From assembly GCA_030916835.1 (NCBI GenBank), contig JAUPWA010000036.1, positions 1 to 20,157 on the forward strand: a stretch of 20,157 bases of DNA, in the 5' to 3' direction. Below are positions 13,433 to 20,137 of this stretch, piece by piece (the stretch's first letter is position 1; every line of letters starts with the position of its first letter). Below the pieces are notes generated by a model. The model ran no database searches and was not told where the DNA came from. It worked only from the letters and a program-made list of their open reading frames with translations. The stretch is from Patescibacteria group bacterium (lineage in GTDB: Bacteria; Patescibacteriota; Minisyncoccia; Phycocordibacterales; SBAW01). The position numbers were made by a program, and so were the translations under genes.

Positions 13433-14689
13433 TTACTGTGGCAGCGTGAGGATGGGTGCCGTCTTTTGGCGCGAAAGCACCTCGTCTATGGTGCCAGGAT
13501 TGGTAGTGATGAGGATGGTAGAGCGATTAACAAAGGTCCACAAAAAGACTATGCTACCTGCGCTGTTTGTGACCACGCGGGTGTCGTGGTTGTGTACTAT
13601 CGAATCCGCAAAGCTACTGGAAAGTATCTGTGGAGCCGTTTGTGTCTGCGAGGAGTTTGCGTTTACTGGGGCATAGTTAAACAAAGGAGCAAGATCTTGC
13701 TGCATTGTTTTTTCCCACGCGAGCATGCCAGCGTACCCTTGCTCATAGGAGTCAACACTGAGGAGTATAAAAGGCTGATTGACGTCATAGGAGTGCACGC
13801 CGATGAGGTACTGGGTACCAAGAGTGCGCAGTAAGGATGCGGGCATGCGAGGTGTTGTGGCGGCAAAAAATGGTTGTGCTGCTATAGAGGTGGTGCCTGT
13901 GGTTATAGCAAGTTGCGCAATGAGTCCAAGCGAGAGCTGCACAGTGTTTTTTGTTGTAGTGAGCGACTGGAGTATATCCGCACTCGACTCGTTTGGCAGT
14001 ATGGTAAGTGGCACGACTTCATCTACTGCTATAAACGGCGCGGATGGGTTTTCTGCGGCGGGTAAGGTGCGTTGTGTGTAGTAGGTATACGCCAGAGCAC
14101 CGCCAGCGCCCACCAACAAAAGGAGGCCAACACACACCAAAACAACTTTGACTCCCGTTGATGTGCCGCTCTTCACCACAATAGGCTTTTCCTCCTCAGC
14201 GCGACGAGTTGCCTCAGCGGCCATAACCTGTACCGCCGAAACTTTATTGTCCTTCACATACTCACCTACGTCAGTATTGAAGGTTTGAATGGGTGGTACT
14301 GCCGATTGTGGTTTGGGTGTCGGCATGGGCGGAGCCTTGACCTTTGGTAGCGTGGCCTGTTCCTCTTGCGCCACAAGTTTATCCGCGCTCGCGCGCATTG
14401 CGTTAAGTGGAGAGTGAACCTCTTTTTGAGGTAACACAACACTTTTTGGCTCTACTGGAGCTGGAGGTGTTTGTGGGGGTGGTGGTGCAGTAGGCGCCTT
14501 GGTACTCATCTGAATGAGTGGCGCGGCAAGCTCGCCTTTTTTGCCCCGCAGCGCTTCTGCTGCAGCCAAATCTTTTTTTGAGAGCTCCTTGCTTTGCAAG
14601 ACTTTTTCAATATCGGTTTGAAATGTCTGCAGTGGCTGTACGAGATTATTCTCCTGTGGCGATATGTCGTTTTGTTTCTCTTGCTCCAT
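13433..14689 (-). CDS. Membrane protein with duplicated cytoplasmic motif, overlapping pnp
   Basis: This 418-residue protein has a Pro/Ala-rich N-terminal half (1-175), one membrane segment (about 180-202) and an outer domain (205-418). The N-terminal half carries two copies of a 30-residue motif: P-L-Q-T-F-Q-T-D-I at 19-27 and P-I-Q-T-F-N-T-D-V at 133-141, each ending in A-A-E-A-x-R (43-48, 157-162). The first 44 bp overlap the end of pnp in another frame, and the first motif copy needs a start near this one. I recognise no named family. Coupling to pnp suggests co-expression, and the motif pair suggests a binding site for a cytoplasmic partner. Confidence 0.8.
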   Translation of the reverse strand: MEQEKQNDISPQENNLVQPLQTFQTDIEKVLQSKELSKKDLAAAEALRGKKGELAAPLIQMSTKAPTAPPPPQTPPAPVEPKSVVLPQKEVHSPLNAMRASADKLVAQEEQATLPKVKAPPMPTPKPQSAVPPIQTFNTDVGEYVKDNKVSAVQVMAAEATRRAEEEKPIVVKSGTSTGVKVVLVCVGLLLLVGAGGALAYTYYTQRTLPAAENPSAPFIAVDEVVPLTILPNESSADILQSLTTTKNTVQLSLGLIAQLAITTGTTSIAAQPFFAATTPRMPASLLRTLGTQYLIGVHSYDVNQPFILLSVDSYEQGYAGMLAWEKTMQQDLAPLFNYAPVNANSSQTQTAPQILSSSFADSIVHNHDTRVVTNSAGSIVFLWTFVNRSTILITTNPGTIDEVLSRQKTAPILTLPQ

Positions 14690-16856
14690 TGGTTTGTGGC
14701 TCTAGACCTTTTCGTGTGGCGAACTCAGGGTCGGCAGCCTTAATGGAGAGATTGAGCCGCCCTTTTTCGTCGATCTCCTTTATCATAACGCGTACTTTGT
14801 CACCTATCGCAACTGCGTCACCAATTTTGTTGATGCGAAATGGTGCCACCTCAGAGACGTGCACCAAACCCTCGGCGTCTTTCCCGGGGCCGATTTTTAC
14901 AAACGCGCCAAAGTCCATGAGTCGAGTCACCTCACCCTCGTACACTTCGCCAGCCGCGTACTCCTTCACCAGTCCTTCTATCATTGTTTTTGCCACAGAA
15001 GCGCTGCCGTTTTTGCCGGTGATAAAGATGGAGCCATCATCCTCGATGGTGATATCATCCACCTTGCTTGTTTCGCGGATACCGTTAATTGTCTTCCCTC
15101 CCCCGCCAATAACAAGACCAATTTGGTCGGGGCGCACACGCATGGTGAGTATCTCTGGAGCGCGTGCGTTAATCTTCTCACGCGGCGCTGCGATACTGCT
15201 CGTAATGGTTTCAAGTATGTGCAATCGCGCAGCCCGGGCTCCCTCGAGCGCCTCAATAAGTATCGGCACTGGCACGCCATCAAGCTTAATATCCATCTGA
15301 ATAGCGGTGATACCGTGTTTGGTACCAGCCACCTTAAAGTCCATGTCGCCAAACTCATCCTCAGGACCTTGGATGTCGGTGAGTACTTTGTAGCGACCGT
15401 CGCCATGCATTGAGAGCATGAGACCCATAGCAATGCCAGCAACCGGTGAGGTGATAGGCACACCACCATCCATGAGTGCGAGCGTTGATGCGCACACCGA
15501 TCCCATCGATGTTGAGCCATTTGAGGCCAAACACTCCGACACGAGGCGGATAGTGTACGGGAATTGTTCTATCGGAGGAATAACCGCGGCAAGCGCTTTT
15601 TCTGCGAGTGCGCCGTGCCCGATCATGCGTCGGTTAAGTCCGCCCATGCGGCCAGTCTCACCCGCAGAGTACGGAGGAAAGTTGTAGTGGTGCATGAATC
15701 GGCGCTTCACATCATGCTCTTCCATGGTGTCGACTACTTGTGCGTCACCAGGGCCGCCAAGGGTGAGTGCGGTGAAGACGTGTGTGCCACCACGATAGAA
15801 GATGCCTGAGCCGTGGAGTATTGGCGAGACGCCTCCTGCTTTAGCAAACAGTGGGCGCACCTCATCACAGCGGCGGTGGTCTGCGCGCTTACCTTCAAGT
15901 GCGCCATCGTGGATAACCTCGTCTACCTTGTCTTCGAGAAAACGCTTCGCCATCCCTGGAGTAATGACAGCGGGTGAGGCGGTAGGTGTCACCGCCTCAC
16001 TTTTAATGAGCAGGTCGACGCTCTTTTTCCAAAGATCCTGCACCTCATGGATAGCGTCTTTGTTTGGTTTGCCGCAAAAGACCGCCGCCTTGAGTTTTTC
16101 TGCAAACTCCTCTTCATACAGTTTAGTGAGTGCCTCAGGAATGGCTGGCTTCTGTGCCGAGGGCTTCTCCTTCCCTATCTCCTTTATAATTTCCTGTTGC
16201 CATGCGAGGATGGTGTCGTGCTGTGCTACTGCGAGCTTAAACCCCGCAGCTACCTCATCCTCTCCTGCTTCCTTAGCAGCAACCTCGATCATATTAATAG
16301 TAGAGTCTTTACCACACGCGAGAATATCGAGCGCTGCGCCTTCGCGCTGTGCGTAGGTTGGATTTACAATAAAATCTGATCCAGCAGAACTTTTTGCGAT
16401 ACGAATCGCAGCTACTGGGCCACCCCACGGGATGTTTGAGGTAGCGAGTGCAAGCGACGCTGCGTTGACCGCAAGCATGTCGGGGTCGTTTTCATCGAGC
16501 GAAAGCACAGTAATGATCACCTGTACCTCGTTGCGGATATGCTGCGGGAAGAGTGGTCTGATGGTGCGATCAACGACGCGACCGGAGAGTATCGCCTGCT
16601 CAGAGGGTCGTCCTTCGCGGCGCACAAAGCGCGAGCCGCCAATAGTGCCCGCTGCATAGAAGCGCTCTTCATAGTCGACCGTAAGTGGAAAGTAGTCGAT
16701 ATCGTCTCGAGTGCGGCTGGACATAACAGCGGTTGCGAGCACTGCGGTATTGCCGTAGCGCAAAATAACTGAGCCGTTGGCATTTTCAGCAAGGTCAGTA
16801 AACTCAGCGGTCATCTCCTTACCACCAATCTCAGTACTAAATGTTCTGGTTTGCAT
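14646..16856 (-). CDS. pnp: Polyribonucleotide nucleotidyltransferase (PNPase)
   Basis: PNPase degrades RNA 3'-5' by phosphorolysis as a trimer. The 736 residues show the full family order. RNase PH domain 1 includes RRE-GRPSE (79-86) and RTIRPLFP (97-104). A helical linker covers about 200-320. RNase PH domain 2 includes RRFMHHYNFPPYSAGE (385-400), GSTSMGSVCAS (447-457) and the active-site DIQGPEDEFGDMDFKVAGT (494-512). The KH domain has IGLVIGGGGKTI (579-590) and the S1 domain runs about 636-706. An in-frame TAG lies two codons before the ATG, so 16856 is the first possible ATG. No Shine-Dalgarno sits at normal distance (GGAGG is 16 nt away). A leader hairpin and a terminator lie upstream, separating it from the NYN gene. 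Confidence 0.97.
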   Translation of the reverse strand: MQTRTFSTEIGGKEMTAEFTDLAENANGSVILRYGNTAVLATAVMSSRTRDDIDYFPLTVDYEERFYAAGTIGGSRFVRREGRPSEQAILSGRVVDRTIRPLFPQHIRNEVQVIITVLSLDENDPDMLAVNAASLALATSNIPWGGPVAAIRIAKSSAGSDFIVNPTYAQREGAALDILACGKDSTINMIEVAAKEAGEDEVAAGFKLAVAQHDTILAWQQEIIKEIGKEKPSAQKPAIPEALTKLYEEEFAEKLKAAVFCGKPNKDAIHEVQDLWKKSVDLLIKSEAVTPTASPAVITPGMAKRFLEDKVDEVIHDGALEGKRADHRRCDEVRPLFAKAGGVSPILHGSGIFYRGGTHVFTALTLGGPGDAQVVDTMEEHDVKRRFMHHYNFPPYSAGETGRMGGLNRRMIGHGALAEKALAAVIPPIEQFPYTIRLVSECLASNGSTSMGSVCASTLALMDGGVPITSPVAGIAMGLMLSMHGDGRYKVLTDIQGPEDEFGDMDFKVAGTKHGITAIQMDIKLDGVPVPILIEALEGARAARLHILETITSSIAAPREKINARAPEILTMRVRPDQIGLVIGGGGKTINGIRETSKVDDITIEDDGSIFITGKNGSASVAKTMIEGLVKEYAAGEVYEGEVTRLMDFGAFVKIGPGKDAEGLVHVSEVAPFRINKIGDAVAIGDKVRVMIKEIDEKGRLNLSIKAADPEFATRKGLEPQTNGARETKRHIATGE

Positions 16857-16884
16857 GTGCTATATGTGGCAAACCTCCAGATTT

Positions 16885-16916
16885 CAGTATCGAAGCGCTA
16901 CTGGCTTGAAATACTG
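16885..16916 (-). other. Stem-loop in the pnp leader
   Basis: CAGTAT/ATACTG arms enclose an inner AAGC/GCTT stem with a 7-nt loop, about 30 nt before the pnp ATG. In enterobacteria the pnp leader hairpin is cut by RNase III and mediates autoregulation; whether this one plays a similar role is inference. No convincing promoter was found between it and the upstream terminator. Confidence 0.35.
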
Positions 16917-16971
16917 CCTATCCAGGGGCCTGCTCTTTTCTTACACTACTAATACTTGAAACGATAACAGA

Positions 16972-17001
16972 AAAAAGGCCTCGCGCCCAGCGAGACCTTT
17001 T
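16972..17001 (-). terminator. Intrinsic terminator after the NYN gene
   Basis: A 13-bp stem with one mismatch (GCGAGGCCTTTTT in its minus-strand 3' arm) and a 5-nt loop ends in a T-run on the minus strand. It starts about 14 bp after the stop at 17016. Confidence 0.85.
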
Positions 17002-17015
17002 TCTATACGTGAAAA

Positions 17016-17657
17016 TTATTTTTCCTCTTCCTCGCTGGCGGTGTTTTCGTCGGCTTCGGAGTCGTCATACACCTCAGTGCCAACGTCTACCCCCTCATCG
17101 GGGTCGCCCGCTGCAAATCCTGGGATATAGCTGCGCACACCACCTGCACCGCGGTACCCGATAAGAAACGCACGCGGATTTTCGCAGATATCAGTAAAGT
17201 CATCGGCAACTTCACGTAGCTGGCCCGAGGATGATTTACCAAAGGCGATAACCTCGGCTTGGCAACCACGCCCCTTGAGGTACTCAAGGAGGGGTACAAA
17301 GTCGCCATCACCGGTTGCGATAACGACCGCATCGAGCTTTTCAGCCATGGTAATAGCGTCAATTGCCATACCAATGTCCCAGTCGGCTTTTTTAGCACCG
17401 CCTGCAAAAATACGAATATCTTTTACTTTGGTTTCGATGCCAATTTTGTTAAGTGCATCAAAAAAGCCCTTCTCCTCTTCACTCTCAGTGCGAATGACGT
17501 AGGCGACACAGCGCACGAGTACGCGCCCTGCGAGCGCCTCTTTCATGACGGCGCCAAAGTTTACTTTTGATTTATAAAGGTTTTTCGCACTATGATAAAG
17601 ATTTTGCGTGTCTATAAAAATGCCGACACGCTGGCTTTTATGTTTGATGATAGCCAT
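17016..17657 (-). CDS. NYN (LabA-like PIN-fold) domain protein, probable RNase
   Basis: The 213-residue protein carries a PIN-like NYN domain: VGIFIDTQNL (D16, N19), ADWDIGMAID (D92, D94), IATGDGDFVPLLEYL (D117, D119), then GKSSSGQLREVADDFTDI. These acidic residues are those expected to bind metal in NYN ribonucleases. The tail from about 180 is acidic and probably disordered, ending in EEEEK. It lies between rpsO and pnp, a position suggesting RNA processing or decay. No Shine-Dalgarno is visible at the start. The substrate is unknown. Confidence 0.9.
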   Translation of the reverse strand: MAIIKHKSQRVGIFIDTQNLYHSAKNLYKSKVNFGAVMKEALAGRVLVRCVAYVIRTESEEEKGFFDALNKIGIETKVKDIRIFAGGAKKADWDIGMAIDAITMAEKLDAVVIATGDGDFVPLLEYLKGRGCQAEVIAFGKSSSGQLREVADDFTDICENPRAFLIGYRGAGGVRSYIPGFAAGDPDEGVDVGTEVYDDSEADENTASEEEEK

Positions 17658-17708
17658 GAAAATGGGTACAGAATTACAAATAACGGGGAGCTACACCCTA
17701 GTATATAC

Positions 17709-17742
17709 GCACAACCCTAAGTTTCGGGTTTACACGCTGTGC
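17709..17742 (-). other. Hairpin between rpsO and the NYN gene
   Basis: GCAC/GTGC outer arms and an AACCC/GGGTT inner stem form an imperfect hairpin with a bulge, 24 bp after the rpsO stop. No T-run follows on the minus strand, so it is not a good terminator. It could protect or be processed between the two cistrons. A TATACT (17705-17700) just after it could be a -10 for the NYN gene, but no -35 is convincing. Confidence 0.3.
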
Positions 17743-17765
17743 AAAAAGATGAAGTAATCAGCTAA

Positions 17766-18032
17766 TTACTTCTTGAGACCAAGTTTCTTTATAACAGTTG
17801 AGTAGCGCTTAGGCGCAGACTTCTCAAGGTATTTCAAATGGGCACGACGGTCAGCAACCATCTGCAAAAGGCCGCGGCGGCTGTGCTTGTCCTTGGCGTT
17901 TTTCTTCAAATGAGAGGTCAAATCATCAATACGCTTGCTGAGGATAGCAATTTGCACCTCAGGCGAGCCGGTATCAGTGCCGTGCATGGACACTTCCTTT
18001 ATGACTTTCTCCTTTTTCTTCTTCGTAAGCAT
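17766..18032 (-). CDS. rpsO: 30S ribosomal protein S15
   Basis: The 88 residues match S15 along the full length: the TDTGSPEVQIAILSKRI segment, DKHSRRGLLQMVADRR and YLEKSAPKRYSTVIKKLGLKK at the end. S15 binds 16S rRNA helices 20-22 early in 30S assembly. The start MLTKKKKEKV at 18032 gives the normal length; the upstream extension would need a GTG and six non-family residues. A promoter-like sequence (TTGCGT, 17 bp, TATCAT with an upstream TGC) ends 9 nt before this ATG. The rpsO-pnp neighbourhood is conserved in bacteria, here with a NYN gene between. Confidence 0.97.
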   Translation of the reverse strand: MLTKKKKEKVIKEVSMHGTDTGSPEVQIAILSKRIDDLTSHLKKNAKDKHSRRGLLQMVADRRAHLKYLEKSAPKRYSTVIKKLGLKK

Positions 18033-18041
18033 GTGAGTCAG

Positions 18042-18070
18042 ATGATAGCACACCCCAGCAATTTACGCAA
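18042..18070 (-). promoter_or_regulatory. rpsO promoter with extended -10
   Basis: On the minus strand TTGCGT (18070-18065), 17 bp, TATCAT (18047-18042) preceded by TGC. The -10 ends 9 nt before the rpsO ATG, so the 5' leader would be at most a few nucleotides. Confidence 0.5.
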
Positions 18071-18085
18071 CCCCCTCCCTGTGGC

Positions 18086-18101
18086 GTACTATATATAGTA
18101 C
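18086..18101 (+). promoter_or_regulatory. Perfect palindrome and -10 of the Xer recombinase gene
   Basis: GTACTATATATAGTAC is a 16-bp perfect palindrome ending 6 nt before the recombinase ATG at 18108. It contains TATAGT (18094-18099), a plausible -10. No clear -35 is seen. It may be an operator overlapping a leaderless or nearly leaderless promoter. Confidence 0.45.
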
Positions 18102-18107
18102 TTCCCC

Positions 18108-19034
18108 ATGGCTACTACCGAGTTACAGCGCCTCAAAACCGAGTTTTTGGAGTATTTAGAGATCGAAAAAGGCCGCAGTATTAAGACGGTTGAGAATTAT
18201 GACCGGTATTTAAGTCGTTTTTTAGCACACACCAAGGTCGCCTCCCCTGCACGGCTCGATGAGCGTATGGTGCGGGAGTTTCGTTTGCATTTAAATAGGC
18301 AGCCAGGCGTCTCAGGCACCATGAAGCACAAGACGCAGAACTACTACATGATCTCATTGCGCGCATTCTTAAAGTTCCTCCGCAAGCGAGGTGTAGAGTC
18401 GCTCAATCCCGAGCGCATCGAGCTTGCCAAGGTGGGCGCTCGCGACCTCGACCTTATCTCTGGCGAGGAGCTCGAGCGGCTCATTAAAGGCCCCAAAGGG
18501 AGCTCACTGACCGACTTGCGTGACCGCGCCATGCTCGAGCTGTTCTTCTCTACGGGCCTGCGTGTCTCTGAGCTGTGTAATCTTAATCGCGACCTCGACC
18601 TCTCGCGCGATGAGTTCTCGGTGCGCGGCAAGGGTGAGAAGGTGCGAGTTGTCTTCCTCTCCCCCGCTGCTAAACGTGCTATTAAAGACTATTTGGATAA
18701 GCGGGGCGATGTCGACGAAGCTCTGTTTGTGCAGTACAGCCCTGCTTCGCGCAATGCTGCAAAAAATAAAAAGGAAGGGCTCAGACTCACAACGCGCAGC
18801 GTTGAGCGCACAGTAAAGCGCTACGCCATCAAGGCGGGCATCACCCGCAAGGTCACACCACACATCATTCGCCACTCGTTTGCTACGGACCTCCTAGAAA
18901 ACGGCGCCGACCTGCGCTCGGTTCAGGCGATGCTTGGACATGCCAACATAGCAACCACCCAGGTCTATACCCACGTTACCGACAAACACCTGCGTGAGGT
19001 CCACAAAGCCTTCCACGGCAAGCGGAGGAAATAA
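18108..19034 (+). CDS. Xer-type tyrosine recombinase
   Basis: This 308-residue site-specific recombinase resembles XerC/XerD, which resolve chromosome dimers at dif. The N-terminal SAM-like domain (about 5-92) is followed by the catalytic domain with all expected residues: R152 (TGLRVSEL), K175 (RGKGEK), H252 and R255 (PHIIRHSFAT), H278 (LGHANI) and the nucleophile Y287 (TTQVYTHV). The length is typical for Xer and no integrase-type extension is present, so housekeeping dimer resolution is more likely than a phage or integron role. It is divergent from rpsO, 75 bp away. XerC and XerD cannot be told apart here. Confidence 0.93.
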   Translation: MATTELQRLKTEFLEYLEIEKGRSIKTVENYDRYLSRFLAHTKVASPARLDERMVREFRLHLNRQPGVSGTMKHKTQNYYMISLRAFLKFLRKRGVESLNPERIELAKVGARDLDLISGEELERLIKGPKGSSLTDLRDRAMLELFFSTGLRVSELCNLNRDLDLSRDEFSVRGKGEKVRVVFLSPAAKRAIKDYLDKRGDVDEALFVQYSPASRNAAKNKKEGLRLTTRSVERTVKRYAIKAGITRKVTPHIIRHSFATDLLENGADLRSVQAMLGHANIATTQVYTHVTDKHLREVHKAFHGKRRK

Positions 19035-19039
19035 GAAAA

Positions 19040-19079
19040 GCCGCCCTCCAATGACTTTTCTTGTCGATTGAAAGACGGC
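19040..19079 (-). terminator. Intrinsic terminator after the knuckle-protein gene
   Basis: Minus-strand RNA can fold into a 13-bp stem (three G-U pairs) topped by a short GAC/GTC helix, followed by UUUUCUUAUUU. The G-U pairs make it weaker on the plus strand, so it belongs to the minus-strand unit, whose stop codon is immediately upstream. The plus-strand Xer gene ends at 19034. Confidence 0.7.
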
Positions 19080-19265
19080 CTACGCTTGTTTGGGCCCGCC
19101 TCGTTGCTGCCGCCTAGCGGGAGAACGATCCTTCCCAGTGTATGGGACTTGTGCGCGGCGATTTCCGCCACTCCAAGTCGGGCGTATGTGCGACTCCCCG
19201 GTGCACCGGTGGCTATTGCCAACCATTTGGCGGCAACTGTGGCACATGGTTTTAGCTTGTGGCAT
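19080..19265 (-). CDS. Small basic Cys/His-knuckle protein
   Basis: The 61-residue protein has C-x2-C-x7-H-x2-C (CHSCRQMVGNSHRC, residues 8-21), a possible zinc knuckle, followed by a basic Arg/Gly/Gln-rich tail. The start is well supported: GAGGGGG lies 4 nt before the ATG, and a promoter with consensus TTGACA lies upstream. A terminator follows the stop directly, so it is a single-gene unit. I do not recognise the family. Nucleic-acid binding is a reasonable inference from the knuckle and the charge. A structured RNA of about 250 nt is the alternative reading of the same unit. Confidence 0.55.
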   Translation of the reverse strand: MPQAKTMCHSCRQMVGNSHRCTGESHIRPTWSGGNRRAQVPYTGKDRSPARRQQRGGPKQA

Positions 19266-19269
19266 TCAA

Positions 19270-19276
19270 CCCCCTC
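19270..19276 (-). promoter_or_regulatory. Strong Shine-Dalgarno of the knuckle-protein gene
   Basis: GAGGGGG on the minus strand, 4 nt before the ATG at 19265. It decides the start and contrasts with most genes in the window, which lack such a site. Confidence 0.6.
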
Positions 19277-19297
19277 TAATGTATATTGCCAAAATAT

Positions 19298-19326
19298 TTA
19301 ATAACATTATATTAAAAACCTGTCAA
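19298..19326 (-). promoter_or_regulatory. Promoter of the knuckle-protein gene
   Basis: On the minus strand TTGACA (19326-19321), 17 bp, TATTAA (19303-19298). A perfect TATAAT (19311-19306) is also present but only 9 bp from the TTGACA. The region is AT-rich and unlike its surroundings. Confidence 0.6.
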
Positions 19327-19334
19327 TAAAACGT

Positions 19335-19363
19335 AAAGCGGCCGAGGGTTACTCGGCCGCTTT
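19335..19363 (-). terminator. Intrinsic terminator containing the stop codon of the 83-aa gene
   Basis: A perfect 12-bp GC-rich stem (AAAGCGGCCGAG and its complement) with a 5-nt loop. The minus-strand stop TAA (19351-19349) is in the loop. The minus-strand tail TTTACGTTTTATT is a broken T-run; the plus strand ends in CTTTT. Confidence 0.8.
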
Positions 19364-19600
19364 TGGGATTTCCTTTGGGGCCAGAATTTTCTGGCAGAAG
19401 GCTATTACTTCGGGTGGGCATGTGGTTACATTTTTCATGAAAGTCCACATTCTCTCGAGCGCCTCGCTAGTTTCTCCATAGACCTGCTCGAAGATCCAGC
19501 GCTCTCTATGTCTTACATCAACCTTTCCGTTGACTTGGTTGTCCACCGCATCGAACAGAGCGTTAATCTGGCCGGCGTTTAAAGTCGAAGTTTCGGGCAT
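19349..19600 (-). CDS. 83-residue hypothetical protein
   Basis: From the ATG at 19600 the protein starts MPETSTLNAGQINALFDAVD and is soluble, with mostly helical, mixed-charge character. It has two Cys (TTCPPEVIAFCQ) near the C-terminus. An earlier ATG at 19627 exists, but GGGAGG (19611-19606) sits 5 nt before 19600 and fixes that start. The gene's last codons form the 5' arm of its terminator. TTGTAA (19659-19654), 17 bp and TACTTA (19636-19631) may be its promoter, in the 60-bp gap after the DoxX gene. Function unknown. Confidence 0.75.
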   Translation of the reverse strand: MPETSTLNAGQINALFDAVDNQVNGKVDVRHRERWIFEQVYGETSEALERMWTFMKNVTTCPPEVIAFCQKILAPKEIPKAAE

Positions 19601-19605
19601 AGCTG

Positions 19606-19611
19606 CCTCCC
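19606..19611 (-). promoter_or_regulatory. Shine-Dalgarno deciding the start of the 83-aa gene
   Basis: GGGAGG on the minus strand, 5 nt before the ATG at 19600. It favours that start over the upstream in-frame ATG at 19627. Confidence 0.65.
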
Positions 19612-19660
19612 TTTGTCCTGCTAGCACATATAAGTAGCAGAGAAGCTCCAGAGTTACAAG

Positions 19661-20077
19661 CTATTCCCTATCGTGCTCGAAGGTGTGGGTGAGGCGTGCG
19701 CGGCCAGAGCCGATGAGTGCGATGCCAAAGGAGGTGGCGGCAAGTAATAGCTCAAACTCGCCGCCGAGGAAGCCTTTGTTTGGTAATACTGCGCTAAAGA
19801 ACGCCACAAGTGCGACAATACCAGTCGCTACGGCCGCCGGGCGGGTAAAGACGCCGAGGATGAGCATAAAGCCGCCCACCACTTCAACGAATATCGCGGC
19901 GTACGCCAAGGGTGCCGGGATACCTAGGTGTGCCATAAAGCCGACCGTGCCTGCGACATTGTGGAGCTTCATGTAGCCATGATGGAAAAAGATAAGGCCG
20001 GTCGACACGCGGATAAGCAAAAGCCCAAGCGATGGGTTATAACAAAAACGACTAAACTTATTGAGATGATGCATCAT
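19661..20077 (-). CDS. DoxX-family membrane protein
   Basis: The 138-residue protein has the four-helix DoxX layout: membrane segments at about 17-35, 43-66, 68-100 and 108-124. LLIRVSTGLIFFHHGYMKL and the AAIFVEVVGGFMLILGVFTRPAAVA stretch are typical of the family. Characterised relatives include the DoxD subunit of thiosulfate:quinone oxidoreductase and proteins linked to redox and thiol stress, but most members have no known reaction. No oxidoreductase partner is visible here. The start is one of two adjacent ATGs (20077 or 20074). TAAAGT ends 7 nt before the first. Confidence 0.9.
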   Translation of the reverse strand: MMHHLNKFSRFCYNPSLGLLLIRVSTGLIFFHHGYMKLHNVAGTVGFMAHLGIPAPLAYAAIFVEVVGGFMLILGVFTRPAAVATGIVALVAFFSAVLPNKGFLGGEFELLLAATSFGIALIGSGRARLTHTFEHDRE

Positions 20078-20125
20078 ACTATTTACTTTACTTAATACAC
20101 CTACAGTGTATCAGTTCTTTTTTGG

Positions 20126-20131
20126 TTTGAT
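20126..20131 (+). promoter_or_regulatory. -10-like element before the exonuclease III-like gene
   Basis: TTTGAT followed by GCACGT and the ATG at 20138, the same 6-nt spacing seen at other genes of the window. No clear -35. Confidence 0.35.
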
Positions 20132-20137
20132 GCACGT

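Noticed and set aside
14518..15300. Plus-strand open frame of 260 codons
   Set aside because: Antisense to pnp, which is intact with all domains.
19198..19209. 12-bp palindrome CCGGTGCACCGG
   Set aside because: It lies inside the small knuckle-protein ORF in GC-rich sequence, with no second copy or promoter link; probably chance.
18965..19222. Minus-strand open frame of 85 codons across the Xer gene end
   Set aside because: It runs through the terminator into the Xer coding region; the 61-aa frame in the same strand has a Shine-Dalgarno and a promoter.
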